DNA of 64,000 nucleotides from Azospira inquinata (GCF_018905915.1 NZ_CP064782.1:2356001-2420000); one strand, 5' to 3'. Shown: positions 7,806-17,600, counted from the first letter of the stretch. Numbers and translations are program-made. The notes: a model not told the origin generated them from the letters alone.

Positions 7806-10103
7806 TCAAAGGTCGTATTTGAGGGTGACGGAGAAATTGCGGCCCGGCTGGGTGTAGAAGTCCGGCGCCGGGTCAGAGGCGGGCAGGCTGGCGCCTCGGA
7901 TGTCGCTCCACAGCCAGTATCTGCGGTCAAAGAGATTGGTGACCCCGACCTGGACCCGGGTGTTGGGCTGGACCTGCCACCAGGCATTCACATCCACCAC
8001 CCCGTAGCCGCCGGGATGGAAGAAGCCCTTGGTCACCTGGCTGTCATCCACCCGGGTGGTGGGCCCCGCCGCCCGCAGGCGCATTTCCCCGCCGTGGGTG
8101 CTGTCCGGCGTCCATTGCACGGCGGCGGTGAGGCGCCGGGGATCAATGCTGTTGATGGGGGCGCCGGTTTCCTGGTTTTCCCCGTAGGCATAGGCGTAGG
8201 CGGCGTTAAAGGCTAGGTGGCGGGAGGCCTGCCACTGGCCCCGCAGTTCAAAGCCGTGGATGGTGACCCGGGACAGGTTTTGATACAGATAGGTGGATCT
8301 GAAGGGGGATGGCAGAGCCCGGGGATCGCCGCTGGCCAGCTTGGCGTAGTCGATGAAGTCCTGGTAGCGGTTGTGGAACAGGGCCACCTGAGCGGAACTG
8401 CGGGGCGTGACGTACTTGGCCCCCACTTCCAGGCCCCGGCTGGTTTCTGGCTTCAGATCCGGATTGCCCAGCACTCCGTAGAACTGGCTGGTGTTGTAGA
8501 AATACCGATTCACCTGCTCATAGTTGGGCGGGCGAAAGCCCTCCACATACTGGCCGTAGGCGCTCCAGGCGGAAGTCAGTTGCAGGGCGGCGGCCAGCTT
8601 GGCGGAGACCCGGCTGCCATCCTTGGAAACGGCGGTTTTGCCGAATAGGGGGCGGTACAGGCTGTCGCTTTCCGGGGTGAGCCGGTACTGGTCATAGCGC
8701 ACCCCGGGGGTGACACGCAGGCGTTCGCCGAAAAAGCGGAATTCGTCCTGGAGAAAGAGGCCTACCTGGTCCATATGGCCCTTGGGGAAATCGCTTTTGG
8801 GGAAATTTTCCCCCAGCAGGTTGTCCTGGCTGACGCCGCTGGCCAGGTCGGTGCGGGTGGTGTATTTCACCTCCTCCGTGCGGGTGCGCTGCCATTCCGC
8901 ACCCCAGGTCAGGTACTGGCTGGCCAGGGCTTGGGCGGCTTTTTCCATGACCAGACTTAAGCCCTGCTGGCCCTGTTTGAAATGGAAACGCTGATCCACC
9001 GCACAATTGCGGGTGCCGGAGGAAGAGGCGGAGCAACTGGTAGTGGTGTTGCTGCGCAGCTGGTAGTTGCCGTTGTCCGAGCGCTGTTCCTGGTAAAAGG
9101 CCTTGGCGCTGAGCCGATCAAACCAGTGGGGATCGGCGGGCAGGTAGCTGTAATCCAGGGAAACGCGGTCCCGCTCCAGGGCGTCATCCCCCAGGTTGCG
9201 GCTGATTTTGGAAAGGGACGTGCCGCTCAGGTTGGCGATGCGGCGGATGTCCGTGGTGGTTTCCTTGTCCTTGGCCTCCAGGGTGAGTTTCAACTGGTGA
9301 CTCGGCGCCGGGGTCAGGCTCAACTTGGCCAGGACGTCCGTGCTGTGGAAGCTTTGGGGATTGGGGCTGGTGCGGGTAAAGCCGGACACATCCCGGCTGC
9401 CCTGGTTGTCCATTTCGTGGCCGTCGCTATGGCCCACCATGAGGAGGCCTTTGACCTGCTCGTTGCCGGCGGCCAGATAGGCGGAGGCACGGGTGCTGCG
9501 GTCTTCCTGGTGATAGCCGATTTTGCCCCCCACGGCCTGGGTCTTGCCGTTCTTGAGCAAATCCTCCGGGTCCAGGGTGAGAAAGCCCACCACCCCGCCG
9601 ATGGCGTCGGAGCCGTAGAGGCTGGAGGCGGGGCCCCGGACGATTTCCACCTGTTTGAGAAAGTCCGGGTCCGGAATATCCCGGTTGGCCCCGTCATAAT
9701 TGGTGGAGCCCGGGCTGCGGAAATCGGCGGCTCGGATGCCATCCACCAGCATGAGAATGCGGTTGTCTTCTATGCCCCGAATGTTGATCTGGCCCGCGCC
9801 AAAGCGGCGCATGTCCCGGGGCACGGCCACATCCGGCTCGTCGGCCAGGAGGTCGGCGATATCTTTGACTTGGCGCCGGTCCATGGTGGCTCGGTCGATG
9901 GTGGTGACCGTTCCCGGAATGAGTTCGGCGGGGGCGCTGGAGCGGGTGGCGGTGACCACCACTTCGGTCAGCTTGGTGTCCCCGGTGGCTTCTTCCCCCT
10001 GGGCGGGGCTCAGGCAGAGGCTGGCCAGGGCCAGGGGCAGGGCATGACGGACGTGACGGGTCAGGGGACGGGGCCGTCCCACGGTAGCTTGCGGAAAGCG
10101 CAT
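7806..10103 (-). CDS. TonB-dependent heme/hemoglobin-type receptor (HmuR-like)
   Basis: A 765-aa outer-membrane receptor. A signal peptide (about 1-37) is followed by a TonB-box-like EVVVTAT, a plug domain with DIADLLADEPDVAVPR, INIRGIEDNRILMLVDGIR and VEIVRGPASSLYGSDAIGG, and a beta-barrel ending in SVTLKYDL. Heme receptors carry FRAP and NPNL/NPDL motifs around the heme ligand loop; here FRPP (in EGFRPPNYEQVN) and NPDL (GNPDLKPETS) are present, but no histidine lies between them, so a tyrosine may act as ligand. The ATG at 10101-10103 is preceded by GGAG. It lies between hemP and the HmuS-like gene, which supports heme as substrate. A zinc- or cobalt-chelate receptor is the alternative. Confidence 0.88.
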   Translation of the reverse strand: MRFPQATVGRPRPLTRHVRHALPLALASLCLSPAQGEEATGDTKLTEVVVTATRSSAPAELIPGTVTTIDRATMDRRQVKDIADLLADEPDVAVPRDMRRFGAGQINIRGIEDNRILMLVDGIRAADFRSPGSTNYDGANRDIPDPDFLKQVEIVRGPASSLYGSDAIGGVVGFLTLDPEDLLKNGKTQAVGGKIGYHQEDRSTRASAYLAAGNEQVKGLLMVGHSDGHEMDNQGSRDVSGFTRTSPNPQSFHSTDVLAKLSLTPAPSHQLKLTLEAKDKETTTDIRRIANLSGTSLSKISRNLGDDALERDRVSLDYSYLPADPHWFDRLSAKAFYQEQRSDNGNYQLRSNTTTSCSASSSGTRNCAVDQRFHFKQGQQGLSLVMEKAAQALASQYLTWGAEWQRTRTEEVKYTTRTDLASGVSQDNLLGENFPKSDFPKGHMDQVGLFLQDEFRFFGERLRVTPGVRYDQYRLTPESDSLYRPLFGKTAVSKDGSRVSAKLAAALQLTSAWSAYGQYVEGFRPPNYEQVNRYFYNTSQFYGVLGNPDLKPETSRGLEVGAKYVTPRSSAQVALFHNRYQDFIDYAKLASGDPRALPSPFRSTYLYQNLSRVTIHGFELRGQWQASRHLAFNAAYAYAYGENQETGAPINSIDPRRLTAAVQWTPDSTHGGEMRLRAAGPTTRVDDSQVTKGFFHPGGYGVVDVNAWWQVQPNTRVQVGVTNLFDRRYWLWSDIRGASLPASDPAPDFYTQPGRNFSVTLKYDL

Positions 10104-10174
10104 GGAGTTCTCCAAAAAGCGCGTGGCTCGCTACCGATGGCCGGAGAGGCCGGGGGGCTGGCTACTGCGTAGAA

Positions 10175-10213
10175 CGACGACAGGAGGGAAACCGGGAGGT
10201 TTCTGAGTCGTCG
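10175..10213 (-). promoter_or_regulatory. nested stem-loop in hmuR-type leader
   Basis: An outer stem CGACGAC (10175-10181) pairs with GTCGTCG (10207-10213). An inner stem AAACC (10189-10193) pairs with GGTTT (10198-10202) around a GGGA loop. It lies in the 183-bp spacer between hemP and the receptor on the minus-strand transcript and has no U-tract. It may be an mRNA processing or stabilising element. Confidence 0.35.
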
Positions 10214-10297
10214 GTACCCAACGAAGAGGCAACTGGAAAAAAAGGGTGGCTGGCGGGGCCCGAGGGCTGGCTGGCTAGCAAGAGGTGGAACGAGAGA

Positions 10298-10489
10298 TCA
10301 CTTGGTCAGAATCAGTTTGTTTTCCCGGGTCAGACGCAGGAGATAGCACTGTCCGCCATGTTCGATGCGCACCATGTTGTTGCCGCCGCGAAAAAGCTGA
10401 CGGCTGCTCAGGGTGGGCAGATGGGGGCCGACGGCGTTGCCGAGGGCGACCACGGTGAGGGTGGGTTTGAGTTCATTGTCCTGAGACAT
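10298..10489 (-). CDS. hemP: hemin uptake protein HemP
   Basis: A 63-aa protein whose C-terminal half, LPTLSSRQLFRGGNNMVRIEHGG followed by YLLRLTRENKLILTK, is the HemP/HmuP signature. HemP proteins sit beside heme receptors; in alpha- and betaproteobacteria they are needed for heme receptor expression, probably acting as a small nucleic-acid-binding coactivator. The ATG has GGAG seven bases upstream. It overlaps the end of exbD by 17 bases and precedes the receptor gene. Its presence is the strongest local evidence that this operon handles heme. Confidence 0.93.
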   Translation of the reverse strand: MSQDNELKPTLTVVALGNAVGPHLPTLSSRQLFRGGNNMVRIEHGGQCYLLRLTRENKLILTK

Positions 10490-10913
10490 GGGTTTCTCCA
10501 GGCGTGGTGACGAATCCGAGTTTGGCGATACCGGCTTCCCGGGCGGCGGACATGATTTCCGCCAGGCGCTGATAGCGGGTTTCCTTATCGGCCGAGAGTT
10601 GCAGTTCGGGCTGGGGACGGGCGGCGGCCGCCGTCTTCAGTTTCTGGGCCAGGTCGCCCTCGGCCAGGGGCTGCTTGTCCCAGAACAGCTGGCCCTGGGC
10701 GTCCAGAGACAGATTGACCGTCTTGGGTTTTTCATCCAGGGGCGTGCCCTGGGCCTGGGGCAGATCCACCTTGATGGACTGGGCCATGAGGGGGGCGCAG
10801 ACGATAAAAATGATCAGCAGCACCAGCATTACATCCACCAGGGGCGTGGTGTTCATGTCCGCCATGGGCTGGGAACGGCGCCCGTTCCCCGTATCCAGGG
10901 TGCCGAAGGACAT
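10473..10913 (-). CDS. exbD: biopolymer transport protein ExbD
   Basis: A 146-aa inner-membrane protein. The segment PMADMNTTPLVDVMLVLLIIFIVCAPLM includes the single membrane helix with the essential proton-translocating Asp in the PLVDVMLVLLIIF motif. The periplasmic domain has VDLPQAQG near its start and QLSADKETRYQRLAEIMSAAREAGIAKLGFVT, typical of ExbD/TolR. It works with ExbB and TonB to energise outer-membrane receptors. The gene starts one base after the ExbB stop. Confidence 0.95.
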   Translation of the reverse strand: MSFGTLDTGNGRRSQPMADMNTTPLVDVMLVLLIIFIVCAPLMAQSIKVDLPQAQGTPLDEKPKTVNLSLDAQGQLFWDKQPLAEGDLAQKLKTAAAARPQPELQLSADKETRYQRLAEIMSAAREAGIAKLGFVTTPGETHVSGQ

Positions 10914-11651
10914 TTAGGCCACCTCCGCCAGACGATGCACCGGCGCCTGGGCGGGAGCCTGGGGATGGGCCTGGTGCATGGGGTGGCCGGTGGTCAGATA
11001 GGTGTGCAAGTCATGGGCAAAGGCTTCCAGGTCGTCCACGATGACCCGCAGAATGCGGTTGAAGGCGTTGTAGGCCAGTACGGCGGGAATGGCCACGAAC
11101 AGCCCGGCGGCAGTCATGATCAGGGCTTCCCCCACGGGCCCTGCTACCTTGTCCAGGGAAGCCTGGCCGCTGGCGCCGATTTGCACCAGGGCGTGGTAGA
11201 TGCCCCAGACGGTGCCAAAGAGACCGATGAAGGGGGCGGTGGAACCGATGGATGCGAGGAAGGACTGGCCGCTTTCCAGCCGGCTGCCGGTCTGGTTCAG
11301 CCCCTGGCGCAGGGCCCGGGTCACCAGTTCGCTGATGGACAGGTGGGCGTCCAGGTGGGAGCGGTCGCCGCTGTGGCTTTCGTAGTGGCGTAGGGCCTGG
11401 GCACCCCGCTGGGCCAGATCCCCATAGGGTTCCAGTGTGGCCAAGCGGGCGATGCCATCATCCAGGTCCGGGGCATGCCAGAAATGGTCCACCGCCACCG
11501 CCCCCCGGCGGCGCAGGCGCCAGACCTGCCAGGCTTTGCCCAGGATCACGGCCCAGCTGCCCATGGAGAGCAGCAGGAGGATCAGGGCGACGGCGTGGGA
11601 AACCCCATCCCCCTGGGTCCAAAAATGGTTGAGATCGAAAGCGCTGTGCAT
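10914..11651 (-). CDS. exbB: biopolymer transport protein ExbB
   Basis: A 245-aa TolQ/ExbB-family protein with three membrane segments: HAVALILLLLSMGSWAVILGK near the N-terminus, ASIGSTAPFIGLFGTVWGIYHAL, and EALIMTAAGLFVAIPAVLAYNAF. The GSTAPFIGLFGTVWGI and TAAGLFVAIPAV blocks are diagnostic. It forms the proton channel with ExbD and stabilises TonB. It is immediately downstream of tonB and upstream of exbD on the minus strand with no spacers, so it is one operon. Confidence 0.95.
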   Translation of the reverse strand: MHSAFDLNHFWTQGDGVSHAVALILLLLSMGSWAVILGKAWQVWRLRRRGAVAVDHFWHAPDLDDGIARLATLEPYGDLAQRGAQALRHYESHSGDRSHLDAHLSISELVTRALRQGLNQTGSRLESGQSFLASIGSTAPFIGLFGTVWGIYHALVQIGASGQASLDKVAGPVGEALIMTAAGLFVAIPAVLAYNAFNRILRVIVDDLEAFAHDLHTYLTTGHPMHQAHPQAPAQAPVHRLAEVA

Positions 11652-12344
11652 TTAGTTCTCCAAACTGAAATTGATGGGAATCTGGACCCAGGCCCCAATG
11701 GCCTGTCCCCCTTGTTTCGCCGGAACAAAGCGCCATTTGCGCACCGCTTCCAGGGCAGCGTTGTCCAGGCGAGGGCTGCCGGATGAGCGTTTAATTTCCA
11801 CTCCGTCCGCCGTGCCGTTAGGAAGCACGTGGGCCCGCAGTAACACCTTGCCCTGCTCCCCCATGCGCTTGGACAAAGGGGGATAGGTGGGGGCGGGGTT
11901 TTGCAGATAGCCCGCGTCAAAGCGGGCTTCTGTCACCGGCTCCGCACTATGGGCGGGTTCCTTGGCGCCAGCCGGGGCAACCGCTTCGCTATGGCTGGGC
12001 GCGCTGCTGGCCGTGGGGACGGCGGACAGGGGCTGGGGCGCCGGTTTGTCGCTCTTGATTGGTACCTTGGGGGTAGGCCGGGGTGTCTGGTGGCGCACCG
12101 GTTGGGGCTGGGATGCCTGACGAGCTGTTGCCGGTCGGTTTTCCGGCGCCGGAGGCGCCAATAGACTGACACTGAAAACCGGTGCCGCCGGGGTCACCGG
12201 CGCTGGGCTCCGGTGTTGCAACAGCAGGGCCAGGGCGCCGCCGTGGAACAGCACCGCCAGCCCCGCCCAGGGCCAGGGGCTGGCCAGGAAGGGGCGGGAG
12301 TGGAGCCCGGCGGCAGAAACCGGAAGGGAGAGGGTGGAGACCAT
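11652..12344 (-). CDS. tonB: energy transducer TonB
   Basis: A 230-aa protein with an N-terminal membrane anchor (WPWAGLAVLFHGGALALLLQH), a long Pro/Ala/Lys-rich periplasm-spanning region (PKVPIKSDKPAPQPL and neighbours) and the C-terminal TonB domain (YLQNPAPTYPPLSKRMGEQGKV, LDNAALEAVRKWRFVPAK). It transmits proton-motive force to the outer-membrane receptors of this operon. The ATG at 12342-12344 is chosen because the membrane anchor begins about 15 residues later and the promoter lies directly upstream; the longer reading frame would cross that promoter. No strong Shine-Dalgarno is visible. Confidence 0.92.
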   Translation of the reverse strand: MVSTLSLPVSAAGLHSRPFLASPWPWAGLAVLFHGGALALLLQHRSPAPVTPAAPVFSVSLLAPPAPENRPATARQASQPQPVRHQTPRPTPKVPIKSDKPAPQPLSAVPTASSAPSHSEAVAPAGAKEPAHSAEPVTEARFDAGYLQNPAPTYPPLSKRMGEQGKVLLRAHVLPNGTADGVEIKRSSGSPRLDNAALEAVRKWRFVPAKQGGQAIGAWVQIPINFSLEN

Positions 12345-12358
12345 GGAAGCTTGGTAAT

Positions 12359-12400
12359 AAGAATTGATCTCATTCTCGTGTTTGCGTCGGTCATTGTCAA
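12359..12400 (-). promoter_or_regulatory. Fur-box-like operator and promoter of tonB-exbBD-hemP operon
   Basis: On the minus strand TTGACA (12395-12400), a 17-bp spacer and GAGAAT (12372-12377) make a good sigma-70 promoter. gagaatgagatcaattctt (12359-12377), which overlaps the -10, matches the Fur consensus at 12 of 19 positions. Iron-repressed transcription of the whole heme region from here is likely. Confidence 0.65.
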
Positions 12401-12476
12401 GTCTTCCGCGCCGGGGGGCTTCTGGAAGGTCGGTGTTTTTGCCCTGAATATTCCCGGGATTTGGGCGGGACTGACG

Positions 12477-12482
12477 TATAAT
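12477..12482 (+). promoter_or_regulatory. -10 element upstream of ppa
   Basis: A consensus TATAAT lies 32 bases before the ppa start codon. No convincing -35 hexamer is seen at normal spacing. Confidence 0.45.
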
Positions 12483-12513
12483 CAGCCCCTTGTTCAACGA
12501 GGAGACAACCCCC

Positions 12514-13047
12514 ATGAATATCGACAATTTGCCCATTGGCAAGGATGTCCCCAACGATTTCAACGTGGTTATTGAAATCCCGGCCCGGGCCCCCGGCATC
12601 AAATATGAGCTGGACAAAGATTCCGGCGCGGTGGTGGTGGATCGGTTCATGTCCACCCCCATGCATTACCCCTGTAACTACGGCTTTATCCCCAAAACCC
12701 TGTCCGACGACGGGGATCCGGTGGATGTGCTGGTGGTCACTCCCTATCCCCTGATGCCCGGTGTGGTGGTGCGTTGCCGTCCCCTGGGTATTCTGAACAT
12801 GGAAGACGAAGCAGGGATGGACGCCAAGCTGATCGCCGTGCCGGTCGGCAAGCTGACCCCGATTTACGACAAGGTGCAGACCGTGGATGACCTGCCCGAC
12901 CTGCTGCCCAAGATGATTCAGCACTTCTTTGAGCACTATAAGGACCTGGAACCCAACAAATGGGTGAAGGTGACCGGCTGGGGCAATCTGGAAGATGCCA
13001 AGCAGGAAATTCAGGCGGGGGTATCCCGCTACGTGGCCCAGAGCTAA
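12514..13047 (+). CDS. ppa: inorganic pyrophosphatase
   Basis: A 177-aa family I pyrophosphatase that hydrolyses PPi to two phosphates and pulls biosynthetic reactions forward in the cytosol. It contains [27 protein letters not shown] and the metal-binding signature [11 protein letters not shown]. Length is normal. The ATG at 12514 has GAGGAG about ten bases upstream; an in-frame upstream TTG was rejected. It is transcribed divergently from tonB and followed by a terminator-like hairpin. Confidence 0.96.
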   Translation: MNIDNLPIGKDVPNDFNVVIEIPARAPGIKYELDKDSGAVVVDRFMSTPMHYPCNYGFIPKTLSDDGDPVDVLVVTPYPLMPGVVVRCRPLGILNMEDEAGMDAKLIAVPVGKLTPIYDKVQTVDDLPDLLPKMIQHFFEHYKDLEPNKWVKVTGWGNLEDAKQEIQAGVSRYVAQS

Positions 13048-13067
13048 GCCCCTGGCGCTCCATTCGG

Positions 13068-13106
13068 GACCGGACCTTCCCTGGCGGGGGGACCGGTCTT
13101 TTCATT
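13068..13106 (+). terminator. rho-independent terminator after ppa
   Basis: GACCGG (13068-13073) pairs with CCGGTC (13093-13098) and is followed by TTTTCATTT. The loop is long (19 nt), so strength is uncertain. Confidence 0.5.
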
Positions 13107-13128
13107 TGTAACCATTGATTTTGTGACC

Positions 13129-14751
13129 ATGGATTCCAGTCTTACCATCGCCATTGCCCAGATCAACGCCGTGGTGGGAGATTTGCCCGGCAACCGGGGC
13201 CTGATTGCTGGGGTGGCCCGGGAGGCCGCCCGGGCCGGGGCCGACCTGGTGCTGACCCCCGAATTGGCTCTGTGCGGCTATCCGCCGGAGGATTTGTTGC
13301 TGCGCCCGGATTTTTACCGGGCCTGCGCCCAGGAGCTGGAAGCCCTGGCTCGGGAAGTGCCGGAGATTGGCCTGGTGGTGGGACATCCGGCGGAAATTGA
13401 TGGCCGCCATTACAACGCCGCCTCCTATCTGGCCGAAGGCCGGGTGGTGGCCACCTATTGCAAGCGTTTTCTGCCCAATAGCGAGGTCTTCGACGAAGAG
13501 CGCTATTTCGACGGCGGCCAGTCCCCCTGCGTCTTTTCCGTGAAGGGGGTACGGGTCGGCCTCAACATCTGTGAGGATGTGTGGCGGGTCGGCGCGGTGG
13601 AAGGGGCCAAGGAAGCCGGGGCGGAACTGCTCCTGGTGCTCAACGCCTCGCCCTATCACATGAACAAAGGGGAAGACCGGCTGCGGGTGTTGCGGGATCG
13701 CCACGCCGCCACCGGCTTGCCCATGATTTACGTCAATCTGGTGGGGGGCCAGGATGAACTGGTCTTTGACGGGGGCTCCTTCGCCATCGGCGCCGGGGGT
13801 GAGCTGCGTGTCCGTCTGCCCCAGTTTGCGCCCGCCCTGGCCCTGGTGCGCTATGGAGCCGGGGATGTGCAGCCCGCCGAGGTAGCTCCTGCCCTGTCCT
13901 TGGAAGCCCAGGTGTATCAGGCCCTGGTGTTGGGGATTCGGGATTACATTGGTAAAAACGGCTTTCCGGGGGCGGTGATTGGCCTCTCCGGCGGTATCGA
14001 CTCGGCCCTTACCCTGGTGCTGGCCGTAGAAGCCCTGGGGGCGGAGCGGGTGCGGGCGGTGATGATGCCTTCCCCCTATACGGCGGACATGAGCCTGGAC
14101 GATTCCCGTCAGCTGATCCGTAACCTGGGGGTCCGTTACGAGGAAATCCCCATCGCCCCAGCCATGACCACCTTCACGGACATGCTGGCGGCGGAACTGG
14201 CCACCCCGGTCCGGGGGGCAGATACCACGGAAGAAAATCTCCAGGCCCGGATTCGGGGCCTGATCCTCATGGCCATTTCCAATCGCTCCGGCGCCCTGGT
14301 ACTCACCACGGGCAACAAGTCGGAAATGGGGGTGGGCTACTGCACCCTGTATGGGGATATGGCGGGGGGCTTTGCGGTCATCAAGGATATCGCCAAGACC
14401 TTTGTCTATCGCCTTTCCCGCTGGATCAACCGGGAGCGGGAGATTATTCCTGAGCGCATCATTACCCGGCCCCCTTCCGCCGAACTGCGGCCGGACCAGA
14501 CCGACCAGGATTCCCTGCCACCCTACGAGGTGCTGGACGCCATCATGGCCGCCTATATGGAAGAGGATCGGTCGCCCCGGGAAATCATCGCCATGGGCTA
14601 CACGGAAGCGGACGTGCGCCGGGTGGTGCGACTCCTTAAAATCAGCGAATACAAACGTCGTCAGGCACCGGTCGGCATCCGGGTGACCCATCGGGGATTC
14701 GGGAAGGACTGGCGTTACCCGATCACCAACCGGTATCCTGACGAGTGGTAA
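13129..14751 (+). CDS. nadE: glutamine-dependent NAD+ synthetase
   Basis: A 540-aa two-domain enzyme that amidates deamido-NAD to NAD using glutamine-derived ammonia. The N-terminal nitrilase-like glutaminase domain shows its Glu-Lys-Cys triad in LTPELALCGYPPEDLL, YCKRFLPN and NICEDVW. The C-terminal synthetase domain has the PP-loop GLSGGIDSALTL (about residue 285), then TTGNKSEMGVGYCTLYGD. The length is typical of glutamine-dependent NadE. The start is either GTG 13123 or ATG 13129, with no clear Shine-Dalgarno for either. It is followed by glnB after 33 bases, an arrangement common in betaproteobacteria. Confidence 0.96.
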   Translation: MDSSLTIAIAQINAVVGDLPGNRGLIAGVAREAARAGADLVLTPELALCGYPPEDLLLRPDFYRACAQELEALAREVPEIGLVVGHPAEIDGRHYNAASYLAEGRVVATYCKRFLPNSEVFDEERYFDGGQSPCVFSVKGVRVGLNICEDVWRVGAVEGAKEAGAELLLVLNASPYHMNKGEDRLRVLRDRHAATGLPMIYVNLVGGQDELVFDGGSFAIGAGGELRVRLPQFAPALALVRYGAGDVQPAEVAPALSLEAQVYQALVLGIRDYIGKNGFPGAVIGLSGGIDSALTLVLAVEALGAERVRAVMMPSPYTADMSLDDSRQLIRNLGVRYEEIPIAPAMTTFTDMLAAELATPVRGADTTEENLQARIRGLILMAISNRSGALVLTTGNKSEMGVGYCTLYGDMAGGFAVIKDIAKTFVYRLSRWINREREIIPERIITRPPSAELRPDQTDQDSLPPYEVLDAIMAAYMEEDRSPREIIAMGYTEADVRRVVRLLKISEYKRRQAPVGIRVTHRGFGKDWRYPITNRYPDEW

Positions 14752-15123
<372 letters not shown>

Positions 15124-15499
15124 GCCCTCCCGGGTGGCGTCCCCCAGGGGAAGTGACCTGTCGGCCTCGGCGCGGATCAAGCATCTGCCCCGGGGCCGAT
15201 TTTATGGGGGGCCGGATTGCTTCCGGAGGGGAGCTTCCCCCGATGATTGGCGGGGGAATACGTTGAGATGAGGCTGGCGATGCCTCGCCTAGGTGTTCTA
15301 CCCAGGGCTAGAAAAAGGCGGAACCCTGCGTCCTACCCATAAAAGAGGGAAACGCAGGGATACCGGGAAGGGAGCCCTGGAAAGGGGGGGAAATGGACCG
15401 GGGAAGCCTTAGCCAGGCTCCGAACATCAGCAGCCAAGCAGTCGGGGCAGGAAAACCCGCCCCGCTGCCGGATGCCAAGGGCTGACCGCCGGACCGGGA
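15124..15499. other. intergenic stretch between glnB and smr
   Basis: 376 bp between convergent genes. It contains a short hairpin CGGGGC/GCCCCG (15443-15448/15459-15464) just beyond the smr stop, without a U-tract. No credible coding region, repeat or RNA gene is seen. Confidence 0.5.
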
Positions 15500-16576
15500 T
15501 CAGCTCGTTTTGCTGGTGCTCTGGAGCAGTACCAGCAGGGCTCCGTCCCCTCCGTCCCGTTCCGGGGCCGGGCAAAAGGCCAGGATTTCTTCCCGCTGGG
15601 CCAGCCAGGCCCGGGAAAGGTGTTTCAGCACCCCATCCCCACCGGGGGAGCCCAATCCCTTGCCGTGGATGATGCGCAGGCCTCGGCGGCCCTGGCGCAG
15701 GCTGGAGGCGAGAAAGCGGGCCAGCACCTCCCGGGCCTCGTCCCGGTTATAGCCGTGCAGATCCAGTTCCCCTTGAATGCCCCAGCGTCCCTTGCGCAGG
15801 TCGGCCAGGGTGCGGCTCCCCAGCCCGGGGCGGAGGAAACTGCCGTCGTCCCGTTCCTGCAAACTGGCCAGCGCATGGTCGGAAAGGCCGGTACGTCGTT
15901 CCGGTGCCGCCGGGGCAGCCTCGCCCGGGGCCTGGGTTTCCGCCTTAGGGCGGGGCCGGGGCTTGGGGACCGGACGGGGGCGGGGCACCTCGGCCCGGTT
16001 GTTGTTTGCCAGGGGCGTGATGGTGCCTACGGCCTGGAGAAACAGCCAGTGGGGGTCGGTTTCCTGGAGGGACAGGAAGGTGGTGCCCGAATCTTCCGGA
16101 CCTTCCTGCCTGCTGGTTTCCACCACCCGCCGGGGACGGCGGGGCGCCCGGCCCACTTCTGCTCGATCGCTTTCCGGTAGGGGCGTGGCGTCCGCCATGG
16201 CGCGGCGGAACAGGTCCTTTTCCCCCAGGGACTGGCGCAGCCAGGCGGGGGACAGGGCGGCCGCCGAAGGCCCGGCCTTTTCCTTGAGCTTCGGACGCAC
16301 CACCGGACGGGGCTTGGGCCGGGCCAGCTCCGCCTGGTTGTGGCTCATGGGGCGCAAATCCCCCATGGCCTGCCGGAAGAGGGCCTGTTCATCCTCCGTC
16401 CCAGCGGGGGATGCCGCCTGCTCGGAATGGGGCGCGGCGGTGGGCTTCTGGGAGCAGGGTGCCGGGGCTGGGGTGGGAGTCCGGTCCGGTTGGGCCCCGG
16501 CGGGGGCCGGGGTCAGTTGCAGTTCGGTGAGGCGCTGAAAGGGATTGGCCTCCCCGGGGCGCCGGTTACGTGACAT
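15500..16576 (-). CDS. Smr-domain protein with three N-terminal repeat modules
   Basis: A 358-aa protein ending in an Smr domain (about 268-358) with the ELDLHG and IIHGKG motifs of the MutS2/Smr nuclease family, which in some members cleave mRNA on collided ribosomes. The N-terminal two thirds are Pro/Arg-rich and hold three copies of a module LFRxAMxDxxPLxxxxRAEvxRPxPxP at about residues 66-92, 121-151 and 178-210. Typical proteobacterial Smr proteins (SmrA/SmrB) are about 180-190 aa with one such segment. The ATG (16574-16576) begins one base after the trxB stop, so the two are cotranscribed. Confidence 0.88.
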   Translation of the reverse strand: MSRNRRPGEANPFQRLTELQLTPAPAGAQPDRTPTPAPAPCSQKPTAAPHSEQAASPAGTEDEQALFRQAMGDLRPMSHNQAELARPKPRPVVRPKLKEKAGPSAAALSPAWLRQSLGEKDLFRRAMADATPLPESDRAEVGRAPRRPRRVVETSRQEGPEDSGTTFLSLQETDPHWLFLQAVGTITPLANNNRAEVPRPRPVPKPRPRPKAETQAPGEAAPAAPERRTGLSDHALASLQERDDGSFLRPGLGSRTLADLRKGRWGIQGELDLHGYNRDEAREVLARFLASSLRQGRRGLRIIHGKGLGSPGGDGVLKHLSRAWLAQREEILAFCPAPERDGGDGALLVLLQSTSKTS

Positions 16577-16577
16577 G

Positions 16578-17552
<975 letters not shown>

Positions 17553-17594
17553 CTAGAAAGAATAATGAGGTCAATGGATCGGGGTTGGCTATCC

Positions 17595-17600
17595 ATTATA
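17595..17600 (-). promoter_or_regulatory. -10 element of trxB
   Basis: TATAAT on the minus strand about 55 bases before the trxB ATG; the -35 is weak. The leader holds a perfect 12-bp palindrome CTTTCTAGAAAG (17549-17560). Confidence 0.45.

Noticed and set aside
10104..10297. Zur or second Fur site before the heme-type receptor
   Set aside because: No palindrome resembling either consensus was found in this spacer.
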